NCBI GenBank assembly: GCA_025526935.1
Contig: JAHLKD010000003.1
Coordinates: forward strand, 773,427 to 837,426
Source: Cladochytrium replicatum
Taxonomy: Eukaryota > Chytridiomycota > Chytridiomycetes > Cladochytriales > Cladochytriaceae
Reading direction: 5' to 3'
DNA: 64,000 nt
This document shows positions 10,958-22,285 of this stretch, one piece after another; position 1 is the first letter of the stretch, and each line of letters begins with the position of its first letter. The notes under the pieces are model-generated. The model saw nothing but the letters and a program-made list of their open reading frames with translations. It searched no databases and was not told where the DNA came from. The translations under genes and the position numbers were made by a program.

Positions 10958-12661
10958 CTACAACTCCCCCCTCCTCGCAGCCTCCAACACCCGCTCCTTC
11001 TCCCTCCTCGCCCTCTCCGCCTCGACCCTCAACCCCTCCCTCTCCCTCTCCAGACCCTCGACCTTCATCTGCATCCTCCTCATCCGCTCCGCAATCACCC
11101 CCTTCCGTCTCCCATCGCACCCGGCCTCGGCTCCCGCCTCCCCCGCGAGCTTCTCGTGCCTCTTCAACGCGTCGCGCCGGGCGAAGCCGCGGCCGCACCG
11201 GGGGCATTGGAACGGTTTCTCTGCCGAGTGGGTCTTCAGGTGCCGCGTGAGATCGTGCGATCGCACAAAGGTCGAGGGGCAGTGCGGGCAGGGGTGCACG
11301 CGCGGGAGGGCGTGCGAGCGCAGGTGGGTCGAGAGGTTGCAGTGGCGGGTGTAGCGACGTGAGCAGAGCGCGCAGGTGTATGTTTTCGTGCCGTTGGGGG
11401 TCGTCGAGCGGCGCATGAGGTGGGAGTAGGGGTCCGAAGAGGGCGTTGGGGACTTGGAGGCGGTGCGGTTGGAGGAGGAGTCTGGGGAGGCCGGGGGGTT
11501 CGATGGGGAGGACGGCGAGGCGGTAGTGTTGCGGAAGGGGAGGTTTGCAGAGGAGGGGGTTGTGCTGAAGGGGTAGGGGTGGGGGTGCTGGTGGTCGGAG
11601 GCGGCGCTGCTTGTGCTGGAGAAGGAGGAGCCAAAGGGAGCGAATTTGATCTCCAATGGGGTGCTTGGCTGGATCGGTTCGGGGTGGGATGGGGTGTAGG
11701 ATGTGGTGTACGGTGCTTCCCATCCGTTGGAGAAGTGTGGGCGTCGTGAGTCTGAGTCGGAGACAGGGTGGTAGGGTGGGAGCTGGAACGAGTTTCTGGG
11801 TGTCGACGTCGTGGTTGAAGGCGGGAGACTTTCGAAGTTGAAATGCTGGGCCTCCCTGTGCTGCATGAATGCGTCGCTGCCGTCGTGGTACTCGTCGAAC
11901 CCGACATCGACATCGAGCTCCATTGCTGCTCTCGAGGCACCGCTTCCACTTCCAGGGGTCCACTTCGGCTGCGACCTGTGTCGAGCGTGCACATTCGACT
12001 GCGGCGAGGGTGAAGGGATGTCAAGCTGCATTCCCCGTGAGCCGAAGTGGGTCCGAGATGCTGGGGACGGCGGGAGGGGTGCTGGCATGCGACGGAAAGC
12101 GGAAGCCGAAGCTGCGGTGAGTGGTCTTCCGAGAGCTTCGCCGGCAAATACGGCCGCGCCGTTCGCATTGTTGTTCTCAAACCCAGGGGCACCGAAGGGT
12201 CTGAAATCGGGAGGAGAGATGCTGGAGTGTGTGGATGGAGCGCGCTGCTGGTGCACAGGTGGACGAGGGGGTGGTAGAGAAGGTCGAGAGTCATCGTTGC
12301 GGTCGAAAAGCGCGAGCGAGGTGATGGGAGGGAGTGTGATGGGGGATGGAGGCCGGCGAGAGAGCTGCGGGTAGCTGGCATTGGGCTCCATTGCGGGAGG
12401 ACGGTGAGCCGAGGAGGCGGCACCATGGGAGTGACTGCTCTGGCTGTGAGAGAAGGAATGGGCGACATTCCCAGCGACACCTGGAGCAGGGAAGCCAGGG
12501 GGCGAGGCGGGGTACTGGGAGTACTTTAGTGCATGAGGTGGGATGTGGTCGAAAGGAGAAGAGGTTCCAGCGAGGGTCTGTTTCAGCGAGGGTAAAGGAA
12601 GAGGTCCCGAAGGATGGTGGTGGTGGTGGTGGTGCAGATAGTTGAGATTCGGATCGGCCAT
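10958..12661 (-). CDS. C2H2 zinc-finger transcription factor
   Basis: Putative nuclear DNA-binding regulator, 567 residues from the preferred start MADPNLNYL; the frame stays open for 63 more codons to 12850, but that part is unlike protein. A long Pro/Ser/Thr-rich N-terminal region (His run near residues 10-16) resembles an activation region. Three zinc fingers lie at about 428-450, 457-480 and 485-500, the first two separated by HALPRVHP and the last two by the near-canonical linker THSAEKPF. The third finger has CPRC and one His (KRHEKLAG) but no second His at normal spacing; a Cys 13 residues later may substitute. The C terminus is a strongly charged predicted coiled coil (EREREGLRVEAERARREK). 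Target genes cannot be inferred. The very high GC content makes long antisense frames appear. Confidence 0.85.
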   Translation of the reverse strand: MADPNLNYLHHHHHHHPSGPLPLPSLKQTLAGTSSPFDHIPPHALKYSQYPASPPGFPAPGVAGNVAHSFSHSQSSHSHGAASSAHRPPAMEPNASYPQLSRRPPSPITLPPITSLALFDRNDDSRPSLPPPRPPVHQQRAPSTHSSISPPDFRPFGAPGFENNNANGAAVFAGEALGRPLTAASASAFRRMPAPLPPSPASRTHFGSRGMQLDIPSPSPQSNVHARHRSQPKWTPGSGSGASRAAMELDVDVGFDEYHDGSDAFMQHREAQHFNFESLPPSTTTSTPRNSFQLPPYHPVSDSDSRRPHFSNGWEAPYTTSYTPSHPEPIQPSTPLEIKFAPFGSSFSSTSSAASDHQHPHPYPFSTTPSSANLPFRNTTASPSSPSNPPASPDSSSNRTASKSPTPSSDPYSHLMRRSTTPNGTKTYTCALCSRRYTRHCNLSTHLRSHALPRVHPCPHCPSTFVRSHDLTRHLKTHSAEKPFQCPRCGRGFARRDALKRHEKLAGEAGAEAGCDGRRKGVIAERMRRMQMKVEGLEREREGLRVEAERARREKERVLEAARRGEL

Positions 12662-12849
12662 GCCGTAGTCGCAGGTCCACCGACGTTTGTGGATTGTGGA
12701 TTGTGGTGGGGGAGAAAAGGGTGCGGAGTTCAGGCACCGAAGATGTCCGGGGCGGGAGAAAGGAGAGGGTTCAAAAAATTTAGGAGGCAAATTGGAGCAA
12801 GCGAGGGTTGGAGGGAATCGGGAATAGGGAATAGGGGATAGGGGGAACA

Positions 12850-13154
12850 CGTAGTCGGTGGAGTGGTGCGAGACAAGAGCCAGTTGCTAACAGCAACAAT
12901 AATACTAACTCTTACTATCCGTAGTAATAGTAATACTGGTGGTACTGGTAGTACTTCTACCAGTCAGTCAGGGACAGTAGGTTATAGCATGGTTGTGGGT
13001 GGTGGCGGGCAACCACTACTGCAATTTTTTATTTTACTATTATTATTATTATTATTATTGCCAGTGCCATTCACTGTTCAGCTAATGCTTTGAAATTCTT
13101 GACTGTGATCGAGTTGACAAGACCTCTTATTCAGCGTTTAATAAACTGGAGTTA
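12850..13154. other. Intergenic with TTA microsatellite
   Basis: Contains a TTA/ATT trinucleotide run at about 13032-13062 and a purine/pyrimidine-biased tract upstream of the zinc-finger gene. No gene is visible. Confidence 0.6.
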
Positions 13155-14127
13155 TCACTTCCTCCTGCTAATGGAGGGCGTTCCCGCCTCAGATTCTGTT
13201 CCAGATGCCTCTCCACGCTTTTTTCTCCGCCCAAGCTTCCCAGATCCCGGCTCAGTTTGAGCATCCTCCACAACCTCCGCATCTCCATCCACCGCAACGT
13301 CTTCTTCCTTCTCCTTCTTCCCACTCGCGAGACTAGCGACGGTCGACACAACCCACAAGGGCAACTGCATCAGAATTACGTCCTTGTAGCTCGGCGGAAT
13401 TGGCAACTCGATCTCTGGGACTTCCTCTGCAGACCCTTCGTTCAGCGAGGTCTTTGACCCGGCGGCACCCGACTTCTTTGACTTTTTCAAAGCTTTCTTT
13501 GCTTTGCCCGAGACCTGGTTTAGGAGCTGCGCGTCCTCCTTAGCTCGTGCGAGGTCTCGGTAATAGATTGCCCAAGCCGATGCAAATTGTACGAAAGAGA
13601 TGCATGCGAGGATAAAGACTGTGATGACGAAGAAGCCAGGTCTGTAGCGCTGGTAGTAATATCTACAAATTTAAAATGTAAAGCAAGTTGAAACATTGTG
13701 TTCCATCACTCCTACCCAGTGCCCCTCCAGCGGGGGATCCCATTCTTCAGATGGTAATCGTACTTTTCTCTGGATTCCGTGTCCTTCAACACGCTAATGA
13801 CGCCCGTCAGAATCTGGTACAGTTTCCCGGCTTCAGGGTCAGGGTTCTTGTCCGGGTGCACCGCAAGGGATATCTTGCGGTAGGCCTTGTTGAGCTCCGA
13901 TGCGGAAGCAGTGGGAGCTGACTGCAGGATCGAGTAGAAGTTGACGTCTTTGCCTTTGAGCGAGACAAGTGCGTCGTTCTGGGAATGATGTTAGCGATTG
14001 CCATGCCCAAGGACGTTTCTCCACCTACCAGGTCAAAGATTCTGTGGTCCTTCTCGTCCCACACAGCAGTGACGGCGGAGGCGAGCAGGGCCAGACATAG
14101 AACCAGGACGGAGAACCAGCGCGACAT
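13155..14127 (-). CDS. ER-membrane J-domain protein, ERJ5-like
   Basis: Hsp40 co-chaperone expected to stimulate the ER-lumenal Hsp70 (BiP/Kar2). Exons on the minus strand are 14127-14029, 13978-13716 and 13662-13155; all phases agree and give 289 residues, close to yeast Erj5. Residues 1-21 form a clear signal peptide (LVLCLALLASAVTA), the J domain spans about 44-110 with HPD at 74-76, a hydrophobic transmembrane segment follows at about 125-150 (FFVITVFILACISF), and the C-terminal half is Lys/Glu-rich and presumably cytosolic. It is divergently arranged with the C1-THF synthase gene, sharing an upstream region of about 0.4-0.6 kb. Family assignment is firm; the exact orthologue is an inference. 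Confidence 0.85.
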
Positions 14128-14532
14128 GTTCGAAAAGCGACGCGTAGAAAAGGGAATTGCACGTGTGGGGGTAGTACACAGAAAAACATATCAAAATATA
14201 GGAGATTGGAATAAACTGATAATGCGTGAAAGTATCGGTTAGCCAAGAGGAGAAAAACAGCTTTCCTCTCGCATTTAATTCGGTTCTGTGATGTCATTAG
14301 TGTGTGATATTCGTGGCGCGTCGTTCTTGGGGCATTTCATCAACCCGAACTGCCGTGTGACTTCGCTTCTTAAAAAAAAACACTGCGGGTGTGCTGAGCT
14401 GTTGTTGTACTACTATTGCCGTCATCAAAGAGATCCGCTCGAGGCTCTCCCTTTTGCTGTGCTGGTATGTACGTGAATCAGATGTATGCGGAGAAAATAT
14501 CACCAACATTACCCCACAGACCTTGCGACTAT

Positions 14533-14745
14533 ATGCGATTTTGTCGCCGAATTAAGACCGTCCCATTCTCTTTCCACTACCGATTCGTCTATTCACCATC
14601 TCCACTCCGCGCTAGCTCGCCGATCTTTCTCTCGTCCCAACGAAGGTCGTACGACACCCGTCCACCCAACGAAGAGCCACACACCGCTCTCGCGAGAGCT
14701 ACACTCTACCTTAAAGAAAACCGCGACCCTATCCCATTTAACGAC
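14533..14745 (+). promoter_or_regulatory. Possible alternative start adding a mitochondrial presequence
   Basis: An ATG at 14533 lies 71 codons upstream of, and in frame with, the C1-THF synthase start, with no stop between. The added residues begin MRFCRRIKTVPFSFHYRF, carry no acidic residue for about 40 positions and are rich in Arg, Ser and aromatics, as expected of a mitochondrial targeting peptide. Start context is not strong, which would allow leaky scanning to 14746. Whether both forms are made cannot be seen from DNA. Confidence 0.5.
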
Positions 14746-17700
14746 ATGGCCGACGCGCATGCAAAGCTGATCGATGGCAAGGGCATTGCTGAGTTAGTCC
14801 AAAATGAGAAACGTGGCTGCTGATTAGTCTAATGCTTGAGCGCTGTGTAGATCGATCCGAGCTGAGCTTGGGAAGCAAGTTGAAGAGATGAAGAGCAATT
14901 ACAATGGGTTTGCGCCGCACCTTACGATCGTGCAGGTGGGCGCAAGGGAGGACTCCACTGTTTATGTGCGGATGAAGGAGCAGGCTGCCCAAAAGGTGGG
15001 TATTCGGACAATTGAGCGAAGAAGACGTCTTATTTTGATTTGATGCAGGCCGGGATCAAGTTCACACTGAAGCACCTTTCCGAATCTGCAACCCAGTTTG
15101 AGGTAATGATCCCGTACCCAAGATCTTTAAAATACTCAAATTTTGTTGTAGATTTTGGACCTTGTGAAGACTCTCAATGACGATCCGACCGTGCACGGCA
15201 TCCTCATTCAGCTCCCTCTACCCGCCGGCATCGACGAAAAGATCGTCACTGAGGCGATCGACCCCGCAAAAGACGTTGATGGGTATGTTGCGGATGCAGA
15301 CATTATTTTGGGAAGCACATAAACATTTTCTCTCTCCTTTAGTTTCCATTCTGCCAACATTGGGCAGTTGGCGAAAAAGGACACGTCCCCACTGTTCTTC
15401 CCCTGCACACCGAAAGGTGTCATGGAGCTCTTGAAGCGATCAGGTACAACGCAGAATTCACATGTGATTACGGCGATCTGAGTGATATTTTTGAGGTGTT
15501 GAGCTGGCTGGAAAGAATGCGGTTGTGCTCGGACGCAGCAACATCGTGGTAAGAAAACATCACAATCAATTTCTTGAAATTTGCCTCTGTGCTTACCGTC
15601 TTAATCTCAGGGCATGCCCGTCGCGCTCCTGCTCCAACGTGCGGACGCTACAGTCACAATCTGCCACTCCAAAACCGCCCACCTCTCAGACATCGTGAGC
15701 AAAAAATACGCCCTTACGTTTTAACTCCCCATCCTCACAGATCAGCAATAGATCAAAACTGCCGACGTTCTTGTCGCCGCGATCGGACACCCCAACTTTG
15801 TCCAGTCCTCCTGGCTCAAACCAGGCGTCATCGTCATCGACGTCGGCACCAACGCCGTCCCAGACTCTACCAAAAAGGCTGGCGTGCGGTGGGTCGGAGA
15901 CGTTGATTTCGAGGGTGCGAAGGGCGTCGCGAGCGCGATCACGCCTGTGCCGGGAGGGGTTGGACCTATGACCGTCGCGATGCTGATGGAGAATGTGGTT
16001 ACGAGCGGGTTCAGGTTCTTGAGGGGCCATGCGAGACCTGTGGAGTATTTGAAGATCACTCCATTGAGGCCTGTGCCAAGGTGAGGGTTGTTCTGGGGGA
16101 AGGTTTTATGGTTGATTGACGTTTGAGGTTTTGGACAGTGACATTGATATTGCGATGGCACAGAAGCCGAAGCCGATTGTGCGGCTGGCGGAGGAACTTG
16201 GGCTGTACCCTGCGGAGGTGACACTCAGTCTTGATTAAAGATCATCCAAGATCATCTGACACCCTCGTTGCACACCAGATCGAGTCTTACGGACAGTACA
16301 AGGCCAAGATCCAGCTTTCGGTGATTGACCGTCTCAAGCACCGCAAGAATGGAAAGTATATCGTTGTGACAGGGTAAGTGTCAGAGTTCATATGATTTCC
16401 AACACCCTAGTTTGATCAGCTTTTGGTTCTTGAAAGTATCACGCCGACTCCGCTTGGAGAGGGCAAGTCCACGACCACGATCGGTCTTGCTCAGGCCCTG
16501 GGAGCGCACCTGAAGAAGCGCGTGTTTGCGTGCGTGAGGCAACCATCTCAAGGCCCGACGTTCGGTATCAAGGGTATGCAACATACCTTGTTCTAGGGGA
16601 AATTCATTCGCTGATTGAATTATTAAATTTGCAGGTGGTGCAGCTGGTGGAGGTTACTCGCAGGTCATTCCCATGGACGAGTTTAACTTGCATTTGACCG
16701 GAGATATCCACGCCGTGACTGCTGCGAACAACTTGCTTGGTAAGGCTTAGGTGTTGTGGAAGTGAACGAGCAGATCTGACAGTTTCGTTCCAGCTGCGGC
16801 AATCGATGCGCGCATGTTCCACGAGTCCACCCAGAGCGACGATGTAGGTCAAACGCATTCACGGTTGGTCAAGTTTTGAACATTCTTATGTTTCAGGCGT
16901 TGTTCACCAGGCTGTGCCCTGCCAAGAAAGGTGTGCGTACATTCTCACCCGTTATGTTCAAGCGTCTTCGCGTACGTATCAAAAAATGCTCGATTCATAC
17001 AATTCTCAATCTAGTCCACATTTGAAAGAAACTCGGCATCGATAAGACAAACCCGAACGACCTCACCGCAGACGAAAAACGACGCTTCGTACGTCTCGAC
17101 ATAGACCCCGAAACTATCACATGGCAGCGCGTCCTCGATACGAACGACCGCTTCCTGCGCCGTATCACGGTCGGCCAAGGCGAGCAGGAGCTCGGACGAA
17201 CTCGGTCGACGGGCTTCGATATCGCCGTCGCGAGCGAGGTGATGGCCGTTCTTGCGCTGACGACGGACGTGCAGGATATGAGGAAAAGGCTTGGAGATAT
17301 GGTGGTCGCTAGCAGCAAGGACGGGCAACCGATCACGGCAGACGATATTGGATGCGGAGGGGCATTGACAGTGTTGATGAAGGACGCGATCAAGCCAAAC
17401 TTGATGCAGACCCTTGAGGTTCGTGGAGTGTGAAAATTATCCTTTTGGGCGACGAAATGTGCTTAATTTCGTTTATCACAGGGCACACCTGTGTTTGTGC
17501 ACGCTGGGCCGTTTGCAAACATCGCGCACGGAAACTCTTCGATTCTCGCGGACGTCGTTGCGCTCCGACTCGCGGGTACGGACCCGTACGATCCCACGCC
17601 GCAAGAAGCGGGCTACGTGATCACCGAGGCCGGGTTCGGAGCCGACATTGGCATGGAAAAGTTCTTCGACATCAAGTGCAGGTACTCTGGGCTCGTGCCC

Positions 17701-18689
17701 GACTGCGTCGTCCTTGTCGCTACGGTGCGGTCGCTCAAGATGCACGGAGGGGGACCGGAAGTCGTTGCTGGCAAACCTCTTGCGGAGGCGTATCAGAGGG
17801 AAGACCTGGAGCTTCTTGGGAAAGGTGTGTGTAACATGCAGAAACACATCAAGAACGCAAAGAAGTTTGGGTTGCCCGTTGTGGTTGGCGTGAACCGTTT
17901 CAGGTGAGAGTTTTGTTGCGTAGTTTATGCTGAGGATCAATATTGTTATTCTTGGTGCTCGTGCAGCTCTGACACCGATGCGGAGCTCGATTTGGTGCGC
18001 GCGGCTGCGGTCGAAGCCGGTGCTTCTGCCGCGGTTGTGTGCGATCACTGGGCGAACGGAGGCGCTGGTGCAGTCGAGCTCGCCGAGGCCGTGACGAAAG
18101 CGTGCGAGGAGACGGAGACCCACTTCAAGTTCTTGTATGACCTCGACCTCACGATCGAACAAAAGATCGAGGTGATTGCAAAGGAGATGTACGGTGCGGA
18201 CGGCATTGAGTTGAGCGAGCTTGCGAAGAGCAAGATCGAGACGTACACCAAGCAGGTACTGATTCAGTGTTGTGTTGTGGACAATGTGGAAAGTTTTGAA
18301 TTGATTTCGTTTTTGACAGGGGTTCGCAAAGCTTCCCATTTGCATGGCGAAGACCCACCTGTCTTTCTCGCATGACCCGAAATTGAAGGGAGTTCCTTCA
18401 GGTACGAGGCGGAACATGAAACATGTTAGTAGATTAAGGACCTTTTGGCTAATCCGCAACATGCAGGATTTACGGTGCCCGTGCGAGACATTCGCGCTTC
18501 GGTCGGGGCAGGATTCTTGTACCCTTTGCTCGGCACGATGCAGACGATGCCAGGCTTATCCACGGTGAGTGGGGAAAGGTGGATATTTTGTTGTGCAAGA
18601 TGGTTATGTCGATTTGCTCCATTTAGCGCCCGTGCTTCTTTGATGTTGACTTGGACGCAGAGACTGGTCGTGTGCTTGGACTTTTCTAA
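14746..18689 (+). CDS. ADE3: C1-tetrahydrofolate synthase, trifunctional
   Basis: Methylene-THF dehydrogenase / methenyl-THF cyclohydrolase / formate-THF ligase, interconverting folate one-carbon units for purine, thymidylate and methionine synthesis. Twenty exons: 14746-14792, 14851-14995, 15049-15102, 15152-15282, 15343-15443, 15496-15548, 15611-15694, 15752-16080, 16139-16217, 16279-16373, 16437-16573, 16635-16739, 16794-16843, 16897-16971, 17029-17418, 17482-17903, 17967-18255, 18320-18401, 18467-18564, 18627-18689. All phases agree and give 942 residues, near the yeast enzyme. The N-terminal domain has YVRMKEQAA (catalytic Lys), [10 protein letters not shown] and [10 protein letters not shown]; the ligase domain has [13 protein letters not shown] (ATP loop) and ends [11 protein letters not shown]. 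The frame continues upstream to 14533 and beyond, which could add a mitochondrial presequence (see the regulatory entry). The sequence fits Ade3 and Mis1 equally well; the symbol denotes the family. Confidence 0.95.
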
Positions 18690-19669
18690 AGGAAATTCTG
18701 ACTCTATCGTTGTGGAGATGATGTAATTAATAGAGGGACGATGTTCATCTGTTAAGGTTGCCCGAATCACGCCCGCTACGTCGGCGTCAGCCCTTCTTAG
18801 TTAGGAGCATGCAAAGAATGTTATTGACGGACATTGGGGAGATTGAAAAGATTTTCGACCGTTGACCAGTAGAAGCGCAAGGGATTCAAGCTTTTGGGAA
18901 GGGCACGGATGTAAGAAATCTTGGCCTGCCCGGGTATCTTAATTCAATTTGACTGTCCAATCACTTGTTGATCTTACTTCGCAGTTACTAACCCGCAGCA
19001 GTCTCCCAGCGTCTTCCAACGAGCGGTCGATCACTCGCATTCATTCATCATGTTTTAAATACTTTCCCTTTTTGTTTCAATTGTTCCTGTCCGTACATCG
19101 AGATCTTCGTCTTTTTTGGTAACGCCTCCCGGGTTCGGCTTATGATTTCCATCCACGTCTCCATCTCCACTGCTGTTCAGGTACGAGACCAGCAAGTGCA
19201 TTGCTGCCACACTTTCTACTGGTGGATGCGTCTGTCCTGAATATTTAATAAGTTATATATTGAAACCTCAGGAAACAGAGGTACCACTGCTAAGACATTT
19301 TCGTATAGAGACATGTGGAATACGTTCAGCATTTGTGCTACCAAAAGTATAATGTTTTAAGTGCCGTTGCCAAGCTCTGTTTTTGCTTGCCACACTACCA
19401 ATCACATAGCCAACGAAGATATGATATGCCGACCAAGAAGCTTGGCATTTTCTGGATCGAGAGAACCATCTTCCGCTATGAGTTGCATGGCAGCTATAAT
19501 GTAGGCTCGAGTGAATAAGAAAGCGAATAAGCCCACTATTGTATTCCAGAGGCTACAAAATTGCGAATTCGGACCATCGCCGCAAGAGAAGTTTGGATGG
19601 AATGCTTCAAATTGATCATTTCCAGAATCACCACGCAATAACGTCGTTATCTTAATTGATCATCGTTCT
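18690..19669. other. Intergenic, no gene recognised
   Basis: A minus-strand open frame of 78 codons at 19402-19638 includes a hydrophobic stretch (IVGLFAFLFTRAYIIAA) but has no recognisable family and no splice-consistent partner exon. Nothing else is visible. Confidence 0.4.
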
Positions 19670-19971
19670 AAACGTTTCGAGACTGGCGTTGTCAATCTAC
19701 AAGGAGTTCATCTGTCACAATTCATTGTGACATTCTCTGTCGAGTAGTCCGGTAATAGATTCCTTGAGCGATACCGGTGCTCTTTGCAGCCCTTCAGATA
19801 TCGCGTATTAATTGCCCATATCCGTCTCGGCCCACCTAGAGAAGTCAATGAGTATCGATGTGGTGATGCCATGGCATACAATGGTGTTTGGGCGTGTGAG
19901 AAGAGCTTCGGTGAAACCGAACCTGATTCCGCGGTTTGCGCAAGTAATGAGGTAAACAAGAGAAGACATAA
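19670..19971 (-). pseudogene. Dispersed SDR pseudogene with internal deletion (copy 5)
   Basis: The minus strand starts at 19971 with MSSLVYLIT and keeps the Rossmann region (CANRGIRFGFTEALLTRPNT), then jumps directly to exon 2-like sequence (WAETDMGN), ending with an exon 3-like scrap (IDNASLET). Most of exon 1, including all catalytic residues, is missing, and stops interrupt the exon 2 part. It sits 13 kb from the rest of the family, on the same strand. Confidence 0.75.
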
Positions 19972-21049
19972 TTACGTTGGGCTAGCGTTTTAGAGCTTAG
20001 AATGATGGTTTCCGATGCTGAATTTGGGGACTGGAACTGGATGAGGATCAAGCTGAGCAGAAGGGTTTAAATAACATGATCAGGATGATTTGATCATATT
20101 TGTTGTTTATAGGTTTTTGTCCGCACATAATTAATATTTGGATACCGATTTGGACAAAGAGGCATTTCAGACGTTAGCTGCAGGGGAGGGGAACTAGTCG
20201 CTTAACAAAGACATAGGCGATTAGGAGCGGATTTACTAATGCTCGGCAAAACCACTGGTCTATTTCGTCACGTTCACTGCCAGTTTGAGCATCAAAATGC
20301 AGTTATACCAAACAACATCCACTTTAACGACACCGCACAATTTTAATTACCAGATTATCTCGGTCGGCCAAGGGAAAACTAACAAAGTCAGCGATACAGC
20401 TATGTCCAAAGCGAAACAATTCAACATGAACTATCTCGTCACTGCCAGCGCAAGGGAAATGATTTTGTTCCGTTGCGTGATCCGGCCGAATAAGTTGCAA
20501 TACCACTGTGCTCAACGATACAGACAAAGTTTGCAGAGGCGTACCCGGAGACCTAGTGAGGTAACCTGCAAGGAAATGATTGGTGATAAGTGGTTTGCTC
20601 TTGAGGAAACGAGAATACATTGACCATAAGATCAAAGTACTATGATGGCGGCGAGGCGGTTTTGGCACCGATTTCCTTTGGGAAAGAGATCGAACCGCGA
20701 CGGTGCTTTGGTCACACGGGAAGTGGGAACAGAGCAAGTAAGCGAGACAGAAAGCATAAATTTGAGGATCACAACAAATTTTTGTGGTTCTGCGTGATGT
20801 GTGACCTATTTCGAACAGGAGCAGGACAATGTTACTATTTGTCCTTCAATCATAACTCAGTTGCTACCATGGCTCGGCATCATTCGTTCATCCAGTCAGC
20901 AATTTCTTGTGCCGAACCCGATGCACCCCCACCAACACAAAAGTCCCTGATCAATTTCGCATCCTCCACATTGTGACGTCTCGGGATACGCATGATCCAT
21001 ATAAAACGGGATGAGCACCGACCCACAAACGCCAAATCTCGCTTCCACC
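19972..21049. other. Intergenic, with TATA-like box near 21000
   Basis: No gene is recognised among several short frames. A TATA-like element (CCATATAAAAC, about 20997-21007) lies about 45 bases upstream of the preferred start of the next gene and only a few bases upstream of an alternative ATG at 21011, which favours the downstream start. Confidence 0.45.
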
Positions 21050-22285
21050 ATGTCTTCTATCGCAGTTGCTTCGCTCTCAACAAATACCAACACATGCTTC
21101 GGCCTACTCCCATCGCTCAGCGTATGCGGTGGCTCTCTCCCATCCAAAGCCTGTTGTGCAGCCCTCAACGACATAACCACGGCCGGATGCTTCTGCAATC
21201 CCGTCCTCGACAATCTTTTGGGAAAAAGCAATGCCCCCCTAATTCGCTACCTGCTCCTCCCAATCTGCGCGATCTCGAATCCCCTGGACAAGTGGATCGT
21301 TCCATGCTCGCCGTTCACCAAAAAGACTTACAACGGCGGCACATGTGCGAAGACCGATGTGCAACTCGACGCCGAGCGGGTCCAGAACGCGATCGGGTTC
21401 TCCACGCTGCTGTTTGCAGAGAACAACGTGCACTACAACAATGAGTCCAGCGGGTGCTTCAACTACGTCAGTTTTAGCTCTCAGTCGAAACCGTTCCTCT
21501 CGGCCAACTTTACGAGCAGTGTTCCGTACGGAGTTGGCAACTTTGATTCGTTCGATCGGACCTTGGAATATCTCTCGCTGTTCGCCGGTGCGGTCACAAA
21601 AGACATGTGGTGGCTGCCGCAGGTCGACCCGGCACAAACTGGGTCACTCAAGCTGGCGGCGAACGGCTCAAGCCTTACTTTCGGAAGTCTCGGAAACAGC
21701 AGCTACTTCGGCGGATCGATCCCTTACGGTCTTACTTGGTCAGAGTTTGCGGTTTCTTTCAAAGGCTGCGAAACTACCCTTTCGCATTTGTGGGTCCCTG
21801 ATGTACCGACACTGCTCGATAACCCACTGAGCACGAAGTACCCTATGGTACCCGGTGGACTTCTCAAGACCCTGTCACTCTACTTGGACTTTGCAGACTA
21901 TGGCGTGCTCAACATTTGCAAGTTCCACACAAAGTACTGCGCGGCCAAGTACCCCCAATACGGGAGCGAGGAGGAGTGCGTGAATTTCATCTCGAAGTTG
22001 CCTAAGATCAGCCCTAAGTGCGGGATCGCGGGTGCGTTGTCCGGGAACTCGACCTACTGCAGGTTCAAGCACCAGTGGATGGCCTCAGTGAACCCCGAGA
22101 TCCACTGCCCGCACATCGGGTACTACCATGAAGATTGTGCGGATTTTAACTGTGGGCCTCTGGGAGACCCCTCTGCGTTTGTGACGCCGAAGTCGGTGGA
22201 AGATGGGATGCGTGCAGCCGCGATCGCTTCGAATTTGACTGTGTTGCAGACAGGAGGTCCGTGGAGGTATTCGCGTGTATGTTGA
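21050..22285 (+). CDS. Cys-rich, glycosylation-site-rich protein of unknown function
   Basis: Intronless open frame of 411 residues from ATG 21050 (an ATG at 21011 would add 13). I do not recognise the family. The N-terminal part has a C-x(n)-C-x(n)-CC-x(n)-CxC pattern (TCFG..VCGG..ACCAAL..GCFC), reminiscent of the lipid-transfer/seed-protein eight-Cys fold, though that is only pattern similarity. The middle is Ser/Gly/Asn-rich, and the C terminus has a second Cys cluster (YCAAKY..EECVNF..KCGIAG..YCRF..HCPHIG..DCADFNC). At least seven N-x-S/T sites and about 20 cysteines suggest extracellular exposure, but no good signal peptide is visible, so a 5' exon may be missing. Function unknown. Confidence 0.7.
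   Translation: MSSIAVASLSTNTNTCFGLLPSLSVCGGSLPSKACCAALNDITTAGCFCNPVLDNLLGKSNAPLIRYLLLPICAISNPLDKWIVPCSPFTKKTYNGGTCAKTDVQLDAERVQNAIGFSTLLFAENNVHYNNESSGCFNYVSFSSQSKPFLSANFTSSVPYGVGNFDSFDRTLEYLSLFAGAVTKDMWWLPQVDPAQTGSLKLAANGSSLTFGSLGNSSYFGGSIPYGLTWSEFAVSFKGCETTLSHLWVPDVPTLLDNPLSTKYPMVPGGLLKTLSLYLDFADYGVLNICKFHTKYCAAKYPQYGSEEECVNFISKLPKISPKCGIAGALSGNSTYCRFKHQWMASVNPEIHCPHIGYYHEDCADFNCGPLGDPSAFVTPKSVEDGMRAAAIASNLTVLQTGGPWRYSRVC

Noticed and set aside
10842-12480. Long antisense and out-of-frame ORFs (373 and 414 codons) over the zinc-finger gene
   Set aside because: They arise from the high GC content of the Pro/Ser/Thr-rich zinc-finger coding sequence; they have biased composition and no domain.
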